DNA of 64,000 bases, taken from Flavobacteriales bacterium (lineage in GTDB: Bacteria; Bacteroidota; Bacteroidia; Flavobacteriales_F; PHOS-HE28). Shown here in pieces: positions 25,478 to 33,444 of the stretch (its first letter is position 1; each line of letters begins with the position of its first letter). Below the pieces are notes generated by a model. The model ran no database searches. It saw nothing but the letters and a program-made list of their open reading frames with translations, and was not told the DNA's origin. The stretch spans positions 62,001 through 126,000 of the forward strand of contig JACJZI010000007.1 of assembly GCA_020635655.1 (NCBI GenBank), written 5' to 3'. The position numbers and the translations under genes are program-made.

Positions 25478-26290
25478 TCAGCCGGTGAACTTGGCCATGA
25501 CCTCCGGCGTGACCCCGGTGGTACTGAAACCTCCATCGTGATAGAGGTTCTGCATGGTCACGTACCGGGTCAGATCGCTGAACAGGGCAATGCAATATCG
25601 GGCACAGTCGACGGCCGGCGCATTGCCCAGCGGGCTCATGGCCTCGGCGAACCCGAAGAACCCATCGAAACCCTTGATGCCACTGCCGGCCGTGGTGATG
25701 GTCGGGCTCTGGCTCACGGTATTCACGCGCACGCGCCTCTCCCTTCCCAAACGATATCCCCAACTGCGGGTGATGCTCTCCAAAAGAGCCTTCGCATCGG
25801 CCATGTCGCCATAATCCGGAAAGACCCTTTGCGCCGCGATATAGGTCAGTGCCAAGATGGACCCGCCCTCAGCGAGCGCGTCGCTCCGCCTGGCGGCCTG
25901 AAGCATGCGATGAAGGCTCATCGCGCTCACGTCCAGCGTCTGTTTGTACCAGTCGTAGTTGAGGTCGTCGTAGGGTCGTCCCTTGCGCACATTGGGGCTC
26001 ATGCCGATGCTGTGCAGGATGAAATCGATCCTGCCACCGAGCTTCTCCTGTGCCAGGGCAAAGAGCGCGTCCAGGTCGGTGTCATTGGTGGCATCTGCGG
26101 GAACGACCTCTGCCCCTGTGGCGTCCGCCAGTTTCTTGATCTCACCCATCCGCATGGCTACCGGGGCGTTGGTGAGCACGAACGCAGCCCCTTCCGCATG
26201 GGCCTCTTCGGCCACCTTCCAGGCAATGCTCTGGTCGTTCAATGCACCGGTGATGATGCCGCGCTTGCCTTTCAGCAGTTCATGGGCCAT
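25478..26290 (-). CDS. fabI: Enoyl-ACP reductase (NADH), FabI
   Basis: A 270-residue short-chain dehydrogenase superfamily enzyme that performs the last step of each fatty acid elongation cycle. Motifs: RGIITGALNDQSIAW (nucleotide-binding, FabI style), LHSIGMSP, and the FabI catalytic arrangement with Tyr in FPDYGDMADAKALLES (Tyr, Met and Lys in the expected spacing). The C-terminal cap RYVTMQNLYHDGGFSTTG is typical. A -7-like TATCTTCG (26323-26330, one mismatch) lies 32 bases upstream, so it may have its own promoter although it is the last gene in the bamD-to-recN run. Confidence 0.95.
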   Translation of the reverse strand: MAHELLKGKRGIITGALNDQSIAWKVAEEAHAEGAAFVLTNAPVAMRMGEIKKLADATGAEVVPADATNDTDLDALFALAQEKLGGRIDFILHSIGMSPNVRKGRPYDDLNYDWYKQTLDVSAMSLHRMLQAARRSDALAEGGSILALTYIAAQRVFPDYGDMADAKALLESITRSWGYRLGRERRVRVNTVSQSPTITTAGSGIKGFDGFFGFAEAMSPLGNAPAVDCARYCIALFSDLTRYVTMQNLYHDGGFSTTGVTPEVMAKFTG

Positions 26291-26364
26291 GGTGTTCAGG
26301 GATCAGGTGGTTCGCTCCGGCCCGAAGATAGAAGGCACCGGGGCACCGGGCCAATGGGCAGTGC

Positions 26365-28017
26365 TCAGCGCGACCTCAGCAGTTCGCGCGCGTTCGCCAG
26401 TGCCGCCTTGCTGGTCCGCTTTCCGCTCAGCATCTGGGCAAGGGCCAGCACACGCGATTCCCGATCGAGCCTTTCGACGCGGGTGCGCGTGCCGTTCGCC
26501 GGATCGTCCTTCGTCACCAAAAGGTGGTCATCGGCCTTGCTGGCGATCTGGGGCAGATGGGTGATGGCGATCACCTGCCGTGCCTGTGCCATGCGGGACA
26601 TCCTGTCCCCCACCCGATCCGCCACCTCCCCACTGACACCGGTGTCGATCTCGTCGAAGATCACCGTGGGCAATTGTCTGCTGTCAGCGGCGAGGTCGAT
26701 CAGCGCGAGCATCACCCGACCGAGTTCGCCACCGGACGCCACCCGGTCCAGGGGGGCAGGTGGTCGGTCGGCATCCGCGCTGAATTCGGCCCGCACACGG
26801 TCCATGCCGGTCGGTCCGGGTCCAATGCGCTCCTGGATGCACCGGAACAAGGCCCCGGGCATGCCGAGATCGTGCAGTGCCTCCTCCACGTTCGCGGAGA
26901 ATCCACGAAGCATGGCCTTTCGGGCGGCGGATAGCGCTGTTGCGGAGCGGAGCATGGTCTCGTGGGCCTGCGCTTCCTGCACACGCAGTGTGGCGGTCCG
27001 GTCGGCCAGGATGCCGATCCCCTGGATCTGCTCCCGCGATCGATCCCGCAACGCGATCAATGCATCCGTGCCATCCACGTGGTGTTTCTGCTCCAGACGC
27101 AACAACAGGTCCAGCCGCCCGCGAAGATGTGTCGCGCGCTTTGGATCGATCTCGGTCGTTCCTGCGATCTGCGCGGCTTCGGCGGCCAGGTCCTTCAACT
27201 CGATGCGGACGCTGTCCAGTCGCTCGGCCAGGGCCATCACCTCCGGAATGCTGCGTGCGTAACGGTCCAGGAGCTGCCTGGAACGGAACAGGATCGCCAT
27301 GACCCCTTCCTCCCGGTTCACACTTTCATCCAGGAACTGCAGCGCTTCCAACACTTCGCTGGCATGCTCGGCCCGCGCCAGGTCCGCCTCGACCTGCGTT
27401 CGTTCCCCCGGCTTCAGACCGGCCGCGTCCAGCTCGTCCAGTTGGAATTGAAGGAAGTCGCGCTCGGACAACTGGCGTCGTTCGATCTCCTCCATGCGGA
27501 TGCGTTCGTCGTGCATTTCCTTCCAGGCCGCGAATAGCCCGGCGTGCGTGGTCACCCGGTCCTGGGTACCGGCCACGTGGTCCAGCAGTCCGAGCAGAAA
27601 GGCCGGATCGTTCAGGAGCAGGGTATGGTGCTGGCTGTGGATGTGGACCAAGGCCGCGGCCAATGCACGCAACTGCTCCAGCCGCACGGGTGTATCATTG
27701 ATGAAGGCCCGCGACCGGCCGCCGGGATCGTATTGGCGGCGGAGGATCGTGCGTACCTCGAAGGGCAGTTCCGCCCGGTCGAACCAGCCGCGGAGATGAT
27801 CGAGCCGACCCAGATCGCATTCCAGTTCGATCACGCATCGCTTTGCAGGATCGAGCGCCACCTGCCCACCGCGATCGCCCATCGCCAGGCCCAGTGCCCC
27901 GATCAGGATGCTCTTGCCACTACCCGTTGCACCCGTGATGATGCTCAGCCCGGGCCGCAGATCGAGCTCCAGGGAATCGATCAGGAGATAGTTGGTGATC
28001 GAGAGGTGAACGAGCAT
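26365..28017 (-). CDS. recN: DNA repair protein RecN
   Basis: A 550-residue SMC-like ATPase acting in double-strand break repair. Walker A is ITGATGSGKSILIGALGLAM (family form GETGAGKS; here Ala replaces Glu and Ser replaces Ala in the loop). The two halves of the long coiled coil span ~150-350, the ABC signature is VASGGELGRVMLAL and Walker B is VIFDEIDTGVSGEVADRVG. The final HLPQIASKADDHLLVTK is also family-typical. It sits 62 bases downstream of porD, in the order coaBC-porD-recN that I recall from other Bacteroidota. Confidence 0.95.
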   Translation of the reverse strand: MLVHLSITNYLLIDSLELDLRPGLSIITGATGSGKSILIGALGLAMGDRGGQVALDPAKRCVIELECDLGRLDHLRGWFDRAELPFEVRTILRRQYDPGGRSRAFINDTPVRLEQLRALAAALVHIHSQHHTLLLNDPAFLLGLLDHVAGTQDRVTTHAGLFAAWKEMHDERIRMEEIERRQLSERDFLQFQLDELDAAGLKPGERTQVEADLARAEHASEVLEALQFLDESVNREEGVMAILFRSRQLLDRYARSIPEVMALAERLDSVRIELKDLAAEAAQIAGTTEIDPKRATHLRGRLDLLLRLEQKHHVDGTDALIALRDRSREQIQGIGILADRTATLRVQEAQAHETMLRSATALSAARKAMLRGFSANVEEALHDLGMPGALFRCIQERIGPGPTGMDRVRAEFSADADRPPAPLDRVASGGELGRVMLALIDLAADSRQLPTVIFDEIDTGVSGEVADRVGDRMSRMAQARQVIAITHLPQIASKADDHLLVTKDDPANGTRTRVERLDRESRVLALAQMLSGKRTSKAALANARELLRSR

Positions 28018-28079
28018 GATGGAAGCGTTCGCGGATGGTCACCACCGGGTCGGCGATCCACACCGATGCATGCCGCCCC

Positions 28080-28979
28080 TCAGGAGCCGCGCATCATGTT
28101 CTGGTACTTGCTGATGTTGCCGGGGTCGATGATCTGCAGCGTGGTGAACAGTCGGGACTTCTCCTGGGCCGGCACGGGCTTGAAGAGGTCCACGAGCTCA
28201 TCCGCCTTGGCATTGAAGAAGACCTGCAGGTTATAGGAAGAAGGCTTGGCCTGGTGCACCGTGCGAAGCTTGTCGATCGCATCACCGATCTCCGTGCGTC
28301 CATCTGCCAGCTTGGTGCTCATGATGTCAAGCCCGAGCCGATGGTATTTGTAGAGACATTCCCGAAAGGGGCGGAAAACGGCCTGCAGCTGGTTGTCGAT
28401 GAGCCAGTACCGGTTCTTCGTGCCCTCGAAGGCCTTCCACCCCTTCTCACTGGCGTTCTGTGCGTTGGCCACGACCTGCTGTGCGACGTTGTAGAAGTCG
28501 GTGCCACCCAGTTCGGAGAACGTATCACCGTCGACACCAAGGATGAAATAGGCATAGAACCCGAGGATGCTGGACAGGTTGCTCTGGAACCGTTCCGGGG
28601 TGAACTCGATCTGGGTGTTCTCCAGGAAGGTGAACTCCACATCGTTGTCCACCAGATCGATCACCGGGCTCATGTAGTCCGTACCGAACACGGGGCGGCT
28701 GTAAGTGACCTGCAAAGTGCCCTTGAACCGATCGGCGGAGCTCTGCTCAGTGATGGTGAGCAGCATGTTGCATTCGATGCGTTCCTGCACGGTGTAGTTC
28801 AGGTCGGTCCAGCGTCGCGCGTTCATCAATTCGCGGATCGCCGTCTCCATGCTTGTCCAGATGCGTTGCGGCGTGCTCTGGATCTGCGGCGCGATCACGC
28901 TCACCGAACAATTGAATTCCTGTGCCTGTGCGGTCCAGGAAGCGACCAGCAGGATCGCGACCAATGTCCTCCTAAGCAT
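28080..28979 (-). CDS. porD: DUF4835 family protein, PorD-like T9SS component
   Basis: A 299-residue exported protein. The signal peptide (RRTLVAILLVASWTAQAQ) is followed by EFNCSVSVIAPQIQSTPQRI and ARRWTDLNYTVQERIECNML, which match the N-terminal half of DUF4835. Further blocks are TYSRPVFGTDYMSPVIDL, EFTFLENTQIEF and SILGFYAYFILGVDGDTFSE. DUF4835 is annotated as PorD, a protein linked to the type IX secretion machinery. T9SS cargo genes elsewhere in the window show the system is in use. ATG 28979 overlaps the coaBC stop by eight bases. Confidence 0.85.
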   Translation of the reverse strand: MLRRTLVAILLVASWTAQAQEFNCSVSVIAPQIQSTPQRIWTSMETAIRELMNARRWTDLNYTVQERIECNMLLTITEQSSADRFKGTLQVTYSRPVFGTDYMSPVIDLVDNDVEFTFLENTQIEFTPERFQSNLSSILGFYAYFILGVDGDTFSELGGTDFYNVAQQVVANAQNASEKGWKAFEGTKNRYWLIDNQLQAVFRPFRECLYKYHRLGLDIMSTKLADGRTEIGDAIDKLRTVHQAKPSSYNLQVFFNAKADELVDLFKPVPAQEKSRLFTTLQIIDPGNISKYQNMMRGS

Positions 28980-30186
28980 GTACGATGCGTTCTTCGATAC
29001 GGTCCAATAACCGACGGGCCACATCCTGTTTGCTCATCAACGGCAGCTCCTCCTCGGTGTTGTCCGGAAAGAGGAAGGTGACCTTGTTGGTGTCGTGACC
29101 AAAGCCCGCACCAGCATCGGCCAGGGAGTTGAACACGAGCAGATCGAGCTGTTTCCGGCGCATCTTCTCGCGACCAAGTTCCTTGTCCGCGGCCGTCTCC
29201 AGCGCGAATCCCACGAGCAGTTCGTTCTTTCGCTTGTGCGCACCCATCCAGGCGAGGATATCCTCTGTGGGTTCCAAGGTAAGGACCTCCTTCGCCTCGG
29301 ACTTCTTGATCTTCCTGTCCGCGGGATCGGTCGGTCTTAGATCGGCCACGGCCGCGGCCATGATCACCACATCGGCGGCATCGTGCTGCTGTTTACATGC
29401 TTCGGCCATCTCGGCCGCGCTCTCCACATCGATCCGTTCCTCGATGGGCATGTCCAACTCCACCAGCAACGGGCCCGCGATCAGAGTAACACGGGCACCG
29501 CGGCGAGCAGCCTCCCGGGCGATCGCGATCCCCATTTTCCCACTCGAACGATTGCCGATATAACGGACCGGGTCGATCGCCTCCTGGGTGGGACCAGCGG
29601 TCACGAGCAGGCGTTTCCCGGACAGGGCCGAATTTCCGACAAGCACCTCACGCACCGCGGCCACGATCGCGGCCGGCTCGCTCATGCGCCCTTCACCCTT
29701 GAGCCCACTGGCGAGTTCACCGCTTTCAGGGCCGATGGCCCGGACACCACGCTCCTTCAGGATGTCAAGGTTGCGTTTCGTCGCCGGGTCCCGGTACATC
29801 TCCAGGTCCATTGCAGGGGCGACGAACACGGGACAGGCGGCGCTGAGGAAACAGGCAAGCAGGAGATCGTCGCACAGGCCTTGGGCCATTTTCGCCAGTG
29901 TATTGGCGGTGGCCGGAGCGATCAGCAGGGCATCCGCCCAGCGGGCAAGGGCCACATGGTCGTTCCAGATCCCTGCTCCGGAACGGTCCACCAGGTCCGT
30001 AAGCACTTCGTTCCGGCTCAGGGTCGCCAGGGTCAATGGCGTGATGAAATCATGGGCGGAAGGCGTCATGACCACGCGCACCTCCGCGCCTGCCTTGACA
30101 AGCGCACGCACCAATTCGGCGGACTTGTAAGCGGCAATGCCACCGGTCACTCCAAGAAGGACCCTCCGCGGCAGGCTTATGGACAT
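28972..30186 (-). CDS. coaBC: Bifunctional phosphopantothenoylcysteine decarboxylase/synthetase
   Basis: A 404-residue enzyme for two steps of coenzyme A synthesis. The N-terminal CoaC flavodomain (~1-185) has VLLGVTGGIAAYKSAELVRA, catalytic His in WNDHVALARWADALLIAPAT, and the substrate-recognition region AMDLEMYRDPAT. The C-terminal CoaB domain starts at LLVTAGPTQEAIDPVRYIGN and contains ARRGARVTLIAG, AVADLRPTDPADRKIKK and VFNSL. The length is normal. It lies between rpoZ-like (30 bases upstream) and porD (overlapping). Confidence 0.95.
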   Translation of the reverse strand: MSISLPRRVLLGVTGGIAAYKSAELVRALVKAGAEVRVVMTPSAHDFITPLTLATLSRNEVLTDLVDRSGAGIWNDHVALARWADALLIAPATANTLAKMAQGLCDDLLLACFLSAACPVFVAPAMDLEMYRDPATKRNLDILKERGVRAIGPESGELASGLKGEGRMSEPAAIVAAVREVLVGNSALSGKRLLVTAGPTQEAIDPVRYIGNRSSGKMGIAIAREAARRGARVTLIAGPLLVELDMPIEERIDVESAAEMAEACKQQHDAADVVIMAAAVADLRPTDPADRKIKKSEAKEVLTLEPTEDILAWMGAHKRKNELLVGFALETAADKELGREKMRRKQLDLLVFNSLADAGAGFGHDTNKVTFLFPDNTEEELPLMSKQDVARRLLDRIEERIVHA

Positions 30187-30216
30187 GCCAGGAAGACCAG
30201 GCAGGACCTGGTCGGA

Positions 30217-30570
30217 TCAGTTGTCGGTCGCCTGCGGCACCGTTGCTTCTGCCTCATCATCCGGATGGCGGACGATCAACTTGCCCTCCATCAATTCCTG
30301 GATGGCCACCGCCCCCGGCTTGGGCATGCGTTCGTAGTGCTTGCTGATCTCGATCTGCTCCCGGTTCTCGTACACCTCCTCAAGGTTCTCGCCGGTACTG
30401 GCGAACTCCTCCAACTTGGACGTGAGTTCCTCCTTCGTCGCCAAGGCGATCTGGTTGGCCCGCTTTCCCAGCACCACGACGGCCTCATAGATGTTGCCGG
30501 TCTCCTGGTCCAGATCGGACAGATCGCGCGTGATCGTGGTCTTTGCGGGATGCATCGGCTTGGTGTTCAT
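30217..30570 (-). CDS. rpoZ: RNA polymerase Rpb6/omega-like subunit
   Basis: A 117-residue protein. The central block GNIYEAVVVLGKRANQIA carries the omega/Rpb6 signature (the family's R-R-A-x-Q-L position is here KRANQIA). The C-terminal KPGAVAIQELMEGKLIVR closely resembles the conserved end of archaeal RpoK/Rpb6. Bacteroidota use this Rpb6-like form in place of a standard omega. Its start overlaps the bamD stop by four bases. It should assist assembly and stability of the RNA polymerase beta' subunit. Confidence 0.88.
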   Translation of the reverse strand: MNTKPMHPAKTTITRDLSDLDQETGNIYEAVVVLGKRANQIALATKEELTSKLEEFASTGENLEEVYENREQIEISKHYERMPKPGAVAIQELMEGKLIVRHPDDEAEATVPQATDN

Positions 30571-31391
30571 GGTATCGTTCCTTTCGTGATCTGGTCAAGC
30601 TGGGCTTCCAGCGAGGCTTCCATGCGTTTCGCCTCGGCCAGGTAGCGGCTTTCGGAAAAAGCGTCCGCAAAGTTATGATAAGTCCGGATGGCTTCGCGCA
30701 GGCGTTGTTCCTTCTTCGCCGGCACACTGCCTGCCGCCAGCTTCTGGGCGCTGGTCAGCATCAGGAACATCGCCTCCTCCCTGAAACGGGAGTTGGGCCA
30801 TCGCTTGAGGAACTCGTCGAGCGCCAATCCCGCCGCCTGGTAGTTCCGTAGCTGCACGTATTGTTCGGCCCCCGCGTAGTCCTTCCGTTCCAGCTTGTCG
30901 CGAAGCACATCGATCAATGCATTGCAGGTGTCCTTCCTATCGGATGCCGGGTACCGCACCAGGAACAACTGCAGTGCATCAAGCGCGGCCTGGGTATCTC
31001 CCTGGTCCAATTCGTAGTCGGGAGAGTTCTTGTAGAAGCAATACGCCGCCAGGAAGGCGCACTCCTCGGCGTAGCGGCTCGTCGGAAAGGTCTTTGTGAA
31101 CGTGGCCAGGTAGAATCCGCCCAGCGTGTAGTCCTTCATTCCGAAATAGCTCTTGGCCAGATAGTACTGCACCCGTTCGCTGATGCTCGTGCCGCGGGTC
31201 AGCGCCGACAGCTCCTCCAACAGGGGGATCGCCCGCTCGTACTTGCCGGATCTGAAAAGCGTATCCGCTGTGGCGAGCTTCAGATCGAGGTCGTCGCTCT
31301 TCATGGCCTTGTAGTAGTCGCTGCAGCCAGCGAGCAGGGCACCGAACAGGGCAAGGAACAACAGGCTATGGAAGGCGCGGCGGGCGGTCAC
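30567..31391 (-). CDS. bamD: Outer membrane assembly factor BamD (lipoprotein)
   Basis: A 274-residue TPR lipoprotein of the Bam complex, which inserts beta barrels in the outer membrane. The signal sequence ends in lipobox LLAGC (FLALFGALLAGCSDYYK). TPR-type helices follow: ADTLFRSGKYERAIPLLEEL, YYLAKSYFGMKDYTLGGFYL and CAFLAAYCFYKNSPDYELDQ, the last being a BamD hallmark. I place the start at GTG 31391 (V-TARRAFHSLL): no ATG is available between the promoter and the signal peptide, and the longer reading frame upstream runs through the promoter of the divergent gene. It leads a five- or six-gene operon. Confidence 0.9.
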   Translation of the reverse strand: MTARRAFHSLLFLALFGALLAGCSDYYKAMKSDDLDLKLATADTLFRSGKYERAIPLLEELSALTRGTSISERVQYYLAKSYFGMKDYTLGGFYLATFTKTFPTSRYAEECAFLAAYCFYKNSPDYELDQGDTQAALDALQLFLVRYPASDRKDTCNALIDVLRDKLERKDYAGAEQYVQLRNYQAAGLALDEFLKRWPNSRFREEAMFLMLTSAQKLAAGSVPAKKEQRLREAIRTYHNFADAFSESRYLAEAKRMEASLEAQLDQITKGTIP

Positions 31392-31410
31392 GGATGCGTT
31401 CGGAGGGCGG

Positions 31411-31418
31411 CAAAGATA
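31411..31418 (-). promoter_or_regulatory. -7 promoter element (TATCTTTG) of the bamD operon
   Basis: An exact TAnnTTTG on the minus strand, 19 bases before the GTG start of bamD. It supports the GTG start choice because upstream in-frame codons would lie inside or beyond the promoter. Confidence 0.65.
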
Positions 31419-31468
31419 GCCGCCTCGCACGGAGCAACGTGGCAGCCCCTCCTGCATTGTCCCTATGT

Positions 31469-31476
31469 TACTTTTG
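31469..31476 (+). promoter_or_regulatory. -7 promoter element (TACTTTTG) of the AOS-family gene
   Basis: An exact TAnnTTTG on the plus strand, 42 bases before ATG 31519. Back-to-back with the bamD promoter; the two -7 elements are 50 bases apart. Confidence 0.6.
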
Positions 31477-31518
31477 CCGCGTCCTTGACGCATTCGCGGT
31501 CGGTGGACGAACATTCCC

Positions 31519-32763
31519 ATGAACGACATCTTCGACAAGATCCGCAAGGACCTCGGCCCGATCGGGCGCCACGCGCGGGACAACCACGGGTACTTCAGCT
31601 TCCCGAAGCTCGAGGGCGAGCTTGGCGCGCACATGACCTTCCGTGGCAAGCCCGTGCTCGTATGGAGCCTGAACAACTACCTGGGCCTGGCGAACCATCC
31701 CGAAGTGCGCAAGGTCGATGCCGAGGCCGCCGCGCAATGGGGAATGGCCTATCCCATGGGCGCCCGCATGATGAGCGGACAGACCGTGCATCATGAACAA
31801 TTGGAGAACGAGCTCAGTGCCTTCATGGGCAAGGAGGATACGTTCCTCCTGAACTATGGCTACCAAGGCTGCATGAGCGCCATCGAGGCCCTGCTCTCCA
31901 GACAGGACGTCCTGGTGTACGACAGCGAATGCCATGCATGCATGATCGATGGCGCCCGACTGCATATGGGGAAACGGTTCGTTTTCCAGCACAACGATCT
32001 GGAGAGCCTGGACAAACAGCTTGAGAATGCCCGCAGAGTGACGGAACAGACCGGAGGGGGGATCATGGTGATGACCGAAGGCGTCTTCGGCATGGCGGGG
32101 GACCAGGGCAAACTGAAGGAGATCGTCGCCCGCAAGAAGAAGTACAATTTCCGTCTTTTCGTCGACGACGCGCACGGCTTCGGCCAGATGGGGCGTGATG
32201 GCCGCGGCACCGGCGATCATCAGGGTGTTCAGGACGGCATCGACGTGTATTTCGGCACGTTCGCGAAGGCCATGGCCACCATCGGCGCATTCGTCAGCGG
32301 TGAGGCCGATGTGATCATGTACCTGCGCTACAACATGCGGAGCCAGACCTTCGCCAAGAGCCTACCCCTGCCGATCGTGATCGGGGCCCTGAAGCGCCTG
32401 GACATGCTCCGTTCGATGCCCGAGCTGAACAAAAAGCTTTGGGACATCACCCGCGCGCTCCAGAACGGTCTGAAGGAGGCCGGCCTCGACATCGGCAGTA
32501 CGAACAGCTGTGTCACGCCCGTATACATGAAGGGCAACATCCCGGAGGCCACCAACGTGATCGTGGACCTGCGGGAGAGCCACGGGATCTTCAGCAGCAT
32601 CGTGGTCTACCCGGTGGTACCCAAGGATGTGATCCTCCTTCGGCTCATTCCCACCGCCGTCCACTCGCTCGCTGACGTGGATAGGACCATCAAGGCCTTC
32701 AAGGAGGTGAAGCAACGCCTGGAGGCCGGGGAGTACAAGGCGGAACGGATCAAGGCCATCTGA
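31519..32763 (+). CDS. Alpha-oxoamine synthase family PLP enzyme (acyltransferase)
   Basis: A 414-residue fold-type I PLP enzyme of the family that includes serine palmitoyltransferase, KBL, BioF and cysteate C-acyltransferase. Visible: NNYLGLANHPEV, GARMMSGQTVHHEQLENELS, the PLP-stacking His in SECHACMIDGARL, the cofactor Asp/His in FVDDAHGFGQMG, and the internal-aldimine Lys in FGTFAKAMATIGAFVSG. Such enzymes condense an amino acid with an acyl-CoA or acyl-ACP to start sphingolipids (serine) or sulfonolipids (cysteate). Sequence alone does not tell me which. comA and a fatty acid 2-hydroxylase elsewhere in the window favour a sphingolipid/sulfonolipid role over threonine breakdown. Confidence 0.85.
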   Translation: MNDIFDKIRKDLGPIGRHARDNHGYFSFPKLEGELGAHMTFRGKPVLVWSLNNYLGLANHPEVRKVDAEAAAQWGMAYPMGARMMSGQTVHHEQLENELSAFMGKEDTFLLNYGYQGCMSAIEALLSRQDVLVYDSECHACMIDGARLHMGKRFVFQHNDLESLDKQLENARRVTEQTGGGIMVMTEGVFGMAGDQGKLKEIVARKKKYNFRLFVDDAHGFGQMGRDGRGTGDHQGVQDGIDVYFGTFAKAMATIGAFVSGEADVIMYLRYNMRSQTFAKSLPLPIVIGALKRLDMLRSMPELNKKLWDITRALQNGLKEAGLDIGSTNSCVTPVYMKGNIPEATNVIVDLRESHGIFSSIVVYPVVPKDVILLRLIPTAVHSLADVDRTIKAFKEVKQRLEAGEYKAERIKAI

Positions 32764-32856
32764 GGCTCGGTGCTGGATAGGAGCTGTTCCACCTTGCGGC
32801 CCGCACCGCATGCACAGGCCGGGACGCTCCGGCCCCGGCCCGCACATCGTTCGTCA

Positions 32857-33372
32857 TCACTTCGCGCTGTACGCGCGCAACATCCATAGGTCCTTCTCCA
32901 TCACGGTGATGTTGTCACCGATCAAGGTCGCGGTGGCCTCATCCCCGGCCTCGTCCGCCAAGGAGAGCACACCACGCTGAAGCGCGATGAGCTTGGTCAT
33001 TCCGTTCATCACGCTGCGCACGGTCTCCCCAGCTCCGGTCAGGTCCTGCTGCTCGTCGATGGTGCTCGTCCGGAGATAGGCGGTGAAGGTGTGCAGTGGG
33101 CGGCCCTCGAGGGTCAGGATCCTTTCCGCCAGCTCATCGATCACGTTCTGGGCCTTGGTGTAAAGTTCCTCGAACTTCACATGCAGCTCGAAGAACGCAG
33201 GGCCCGTGATGTTCCAATGGCACCCACGTAGGTTCTGGTAATGCACCTGATAGGAGGCCAGCAGTCCGTTCAGGCTTTGCACCAACGCCTTGCACTTCCG
33301 TGCATCCAGGCCGAGACTGTTGCGTCCGGCGGGACCACGCACGGCCTTCTTGCTTGCTGTTCGCTTGCTCAC
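32857..33372 (-). CDS. dps: Dps family DNA-protection ferritin
   Basis: A 171-residue mini-ferritin that stores iron and protects DNA from peroxide. A basic N-terminal tail (SKRTASKKAVRGPAGR) is suited to DNA binding. The ferroxidase motif region is YQVHYQNLRGCHWNITGPAF with FELHVKFEELYT, then DELAERILTLEGRP. I use GTG 33372 because the -7 element TATATTTG ends only 4 bases upstream; the alternative start at 33396 lies upstream of that promoter element. It is divergent from oxyR with a 72-base gap, implying peroxide control. Confidence 0.9.
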   Translation of the reverse strand: MSKRTASKKAVRGPAGRNSLGLDARKCKALVQSLNGLLASYQVHYQNLRGCHWNITGPAFFELHVKFEELYTKAQNVIDELAERILTLEGRPLHTFTAYLRTSTIDEQQDLTGAGETVRSVMNGMTKLIALQRGVLSLADEAGDEATATLIGDNITVMEKDLWMLRAYSAK

Positions 33373-33376
33373 GATC

Positions 33377-33384
33377 CAAATATA
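33377..33384 (-). promoter_or_regulatory. -7 promoter element (TATATTTG) of dps
   Basis: An exact TAnnTTTG on the minus strand, 4 bases before the GTG start of dps, predicting a leaderless or nearly leaderless transcript. Confidence 0.6.
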
Positions 33385-33412
33385 CCCCGGACACACCCAT
33401 AAATGTGATCGA

Positions 33413-33420
33413 TACTTTTG
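33413..33420 (+). promoter_or_regulatory. -7 promoter element (TACTTTTG) of oxyR
   Basis: An exact TAnnTTTG on the plus strand, 24 bases before the oxyR ATG. The predicted start of transcription (~33425) lies just upstream of the OxyR-type half-site. Confidence 0.65.
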
Positions 33421-33428
33421 ATGTTGAC

Positions 33429-33443
33429 ATAGACCTCATCTAT
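33429..33443 (+). promoter_or_regulatory. Candidate OxyR operator half-site ATAG-N7-CTAT
   Basis: The 15 bases ATAGACCTCATCTAT match the known OxyR half-site ATAG-N7-CTAT exactly, including the A at spacer position 6. It ends two bases before the oxyR ATG, downstream of its predicted transcription start, a position suited to autorepression. A second full half-site at the expected spacing is not evident. Confidence 0.6.
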
Positions 33444-33444
33444 C

